Part shown: one piece after another, positions 5,323-5,875 of the stretch
How positions within the stretch are numbered: position 1 is the stretch's first letter
Layout: every line of letters starts with the position of its first letter
NCBI GenBank assembly: GCA_030612565.1
Contig: JAUWNQ010000040.1
Span: 1-5,875 of the forward strand
Direction of reading: 5' to 3'
Source of the DNA: Candidatus Bipolaricaulota bacterium
Lineage (GTDB): Bacteria > Bipolaricaulota > Bipolaricaulia > UBA7950 > UBA9294
DNA length: 5,875 nt
Made by a program: the position numbers and the translations under genes
The notes under the pieces: model-generated
Told to the model about the DNA's origin: nothing
Databases searched by the model: none
What the model saw: the letters and a program-made list of their open reading frames with translations, nothing else

Positions 5323-5406
5323 TTACCTACCGTAAATCTTAGCGGGAGGACCCTCCTGCGCAAGTGTGCGAGCGGCCGTCTTTAAGAGCTCTCTCTCCGT
5401 AGTCAT
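5323..5406 (-). CDS. 27-codon small ORF between the acidic-tail gene and the activase
   Basis: ATG at 5406 overlaps the stop of the preceding gene as ATGA and follows AAGGAGG (5416-5410) after only 3 nt. The frame encodes 27 residues, beginning MTTERELLKTAARTLAQEG and ending PPAKIYGR, then TAA. The first half would form a charged helix. No family is recognised and there is no signal or membrane segment. The gap to the activase GTG is 59 nt. Just after the AGG-TAA end, the frame shifted by one base reads on without a stop as NIPAWIEKDRAAELK and onward into the activase region. A frameshifted or recoded small protein is therefore possible. The overlap and ribosome site support translation; the length and lack of homology keep confidence moderate. 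Confidence 0.45.
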   Translation of the reverse strand: MTTERELLKTAARTLAQEGPPAKIYGR

Positions 5407-5875
5407 GGTCCTCCTTGTGTGATCGTCTCGAAGTACGTGCGGATGATCTCTCGCGCTTCCGTTGGGATTGCTCGTTCCTCCAGGAGCGCTCGCAATGCGG
5501 CGTAATCGACCGAGAAGAGCGTCGTTCCCCCGTCCTGCGTCAGGATCGGTTCGAGCGGAACTCCCTTGGTCATGAACTCCCGAAACGCACCGCTCTCGCC
5601 GATCATCCCTGCAAGCTCGCTCGGCATGAACCCGGGCGAGGTCGCGAACGGAGATTCGCCACCGGTTGCGCCATCCTCCCCGCCGAACGACTCCTCATCT
5701 CCAGCGGCGAGGTCCTCCTCCTGATCGCTCTGGGAGCCGGAAGAAGGGGATACTTCCCCACCATCGCCCGCACCCTCGGATGCCTCCCCTACCTCCGGTT
5801 GCGGTTGACCCCAGTTGCCGGCCGCCTGCGCATCACCCTCTTCCGCCTCTCCGGAAGGAGCCGACTCCCCAACGG
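5403..5875 (-). CDS. Unidentified protein, C-terminal 156 residues, with acidic low-complexity stretch
   Basis: The minus-strand frame is open from the right edge (first complete codon at 5873) to TGA at 5405-5403. There is no start codon with a good ribosome site in it, so the gene begins outside the window; the internal ATG at 5627 is unlikely to be the start. The visible part has two sections. About the first 80 residues are a Gly/Glu/Asp/Ser-rich, strongly acidic, probably disordered stretch. The last 75 are an ordered-looking segment that includes FREFMTKGVPLEPIL and ALRALLEERAIPTEAREII and ends in TQGGP. I do not recognise the family. P-x-E-x-R-x-I-(I/V)-x-x-Y-F tails resemble those ending some large proteins of MoxR/VWA-type operons, but this is only an impression. 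It is the first visible gene of the operon and overlaps the 27-codon ORF by 4 nt. Confidence 0.75.
   Translation of the reverse strand, partial: VGESAPSGEAEEGDAQAAGNWGQPQPEVGEASEGAGDGGEVSPSSGSQSDQEEDLAAGDEESFGGEDGATGGESPFATSPGFMPSELAGMIGESGAFREFMTKGVPLEPILTQDGGTTLFSVDYAALRALLEERAIPTEAREIIRTYFETITQGGP
5410..5416 (-). promoter_or_regulatory. Ribosome binding site for the 27-codon ORF
   Basis: AAGGAGG on the minus strand sits 3 nt before the ATG at 5406, inside the last codons of the upstream gene. The match to the anti-Shine-Dalgarno is excellent but the spacing is shorter than the 7-8 nt at the other starts in this window. Confidence 0.55.

Noticed and set aside
4932..5363. 143-codon minus-strand frame running across the activase start
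   Set aside because: Most of it lies out of frame over the conserved first activase module and looks non-protein-like. Only its first part (5322-5264) was kept as a possible continuation of the 27-codon ORF.
5403..5627. The right-edge gene as a complete 74-aa protein starting at ATG 5627
   Set aside because: The frame stays open to the window edge and there is no good ribosome site before 5627, so this ATG is most likely an internal Met of a longer protein.
1..5875. CRISPR array, tRNA/rRNA genes, insertion sequences
   Set aside because: No regularly spaced repeats, no cloverleaf or rRNA-like stretches, and no transposase-like frame or terminal inverted repeats were seen.

Overview
The window looks like GC-rich DNA from an anaerobic bacterium. 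The two largest genes belong to the oxygen-sensitive 2-hydroxyacyl-CoA dehydratase / benzoyl-CoA reductase activator superfamily. Ribosome binding sites are strong (GGAGG type) and genes are packed with ATGA stop/start overlaps. The sequence alone does not fix the phylum; deep-branching, often thermophilic anaerobes such as Bipolaricaulota (Acetothermia) or Clostridia-like lineages would fit, and this is inference.

Left edge (1-388): a minus-strand 5' fragment of a GxxExxY-family gene runs off the left end. It has a perfect TATAAT box and a tandem octamer upstream. The rest is a less GC-rich intergenic region between this gene and a divergent plus-strand gene. It holds two candidate promoters, three short hairpins and a possible Trp-rich leader ORF.

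Plus strand (389-1084): a SagB/ThcOx-type FMN nitroreductase with a lipoprotein signal peptide, so it is probably anchored outside the cytoplasm. It stands alone; no TOMM-type YcaO or SagC partner is in the window.

Minus strand (5875 to 1092): a tightly packed operon. In transcription order it contains (1) the C-terminal part of an unidentified protein with an acidic Gly/Ser/Glu-rich stretch, entering from the right edge; (2) a 27-codon ORF that starts inside that gene's stop codon (ATGA); (3) a 571-aa tandem ASKHA-type activase (BcrAD/BadFG/HgdC family) starting at GTG; and (4) an 819-aa HgdB/DUF2229-like iron-sulfur protein joined to the activase by another ATGA overlap. Genes 3 and 4 together match, in domain order, the roughly 1400-residue 'CoA-substrate-specific activase' fusion protein of many anaerobes, here split into two polypeptides. 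The activase carries two complete ATPase modules, each with two cluster cysteines. The 819-aa partner also appears to be two HgdB-like modules in tandem. The likely working model is an ATP-driven electron pump (archerase) feeding an iron-sulfur reductase whose substrate is unknown.

The nitroreductase gene and the operon converge with only 7 bp between their stop codons. No RNA genes, CRISPR arrays or insertion sequences were seen.
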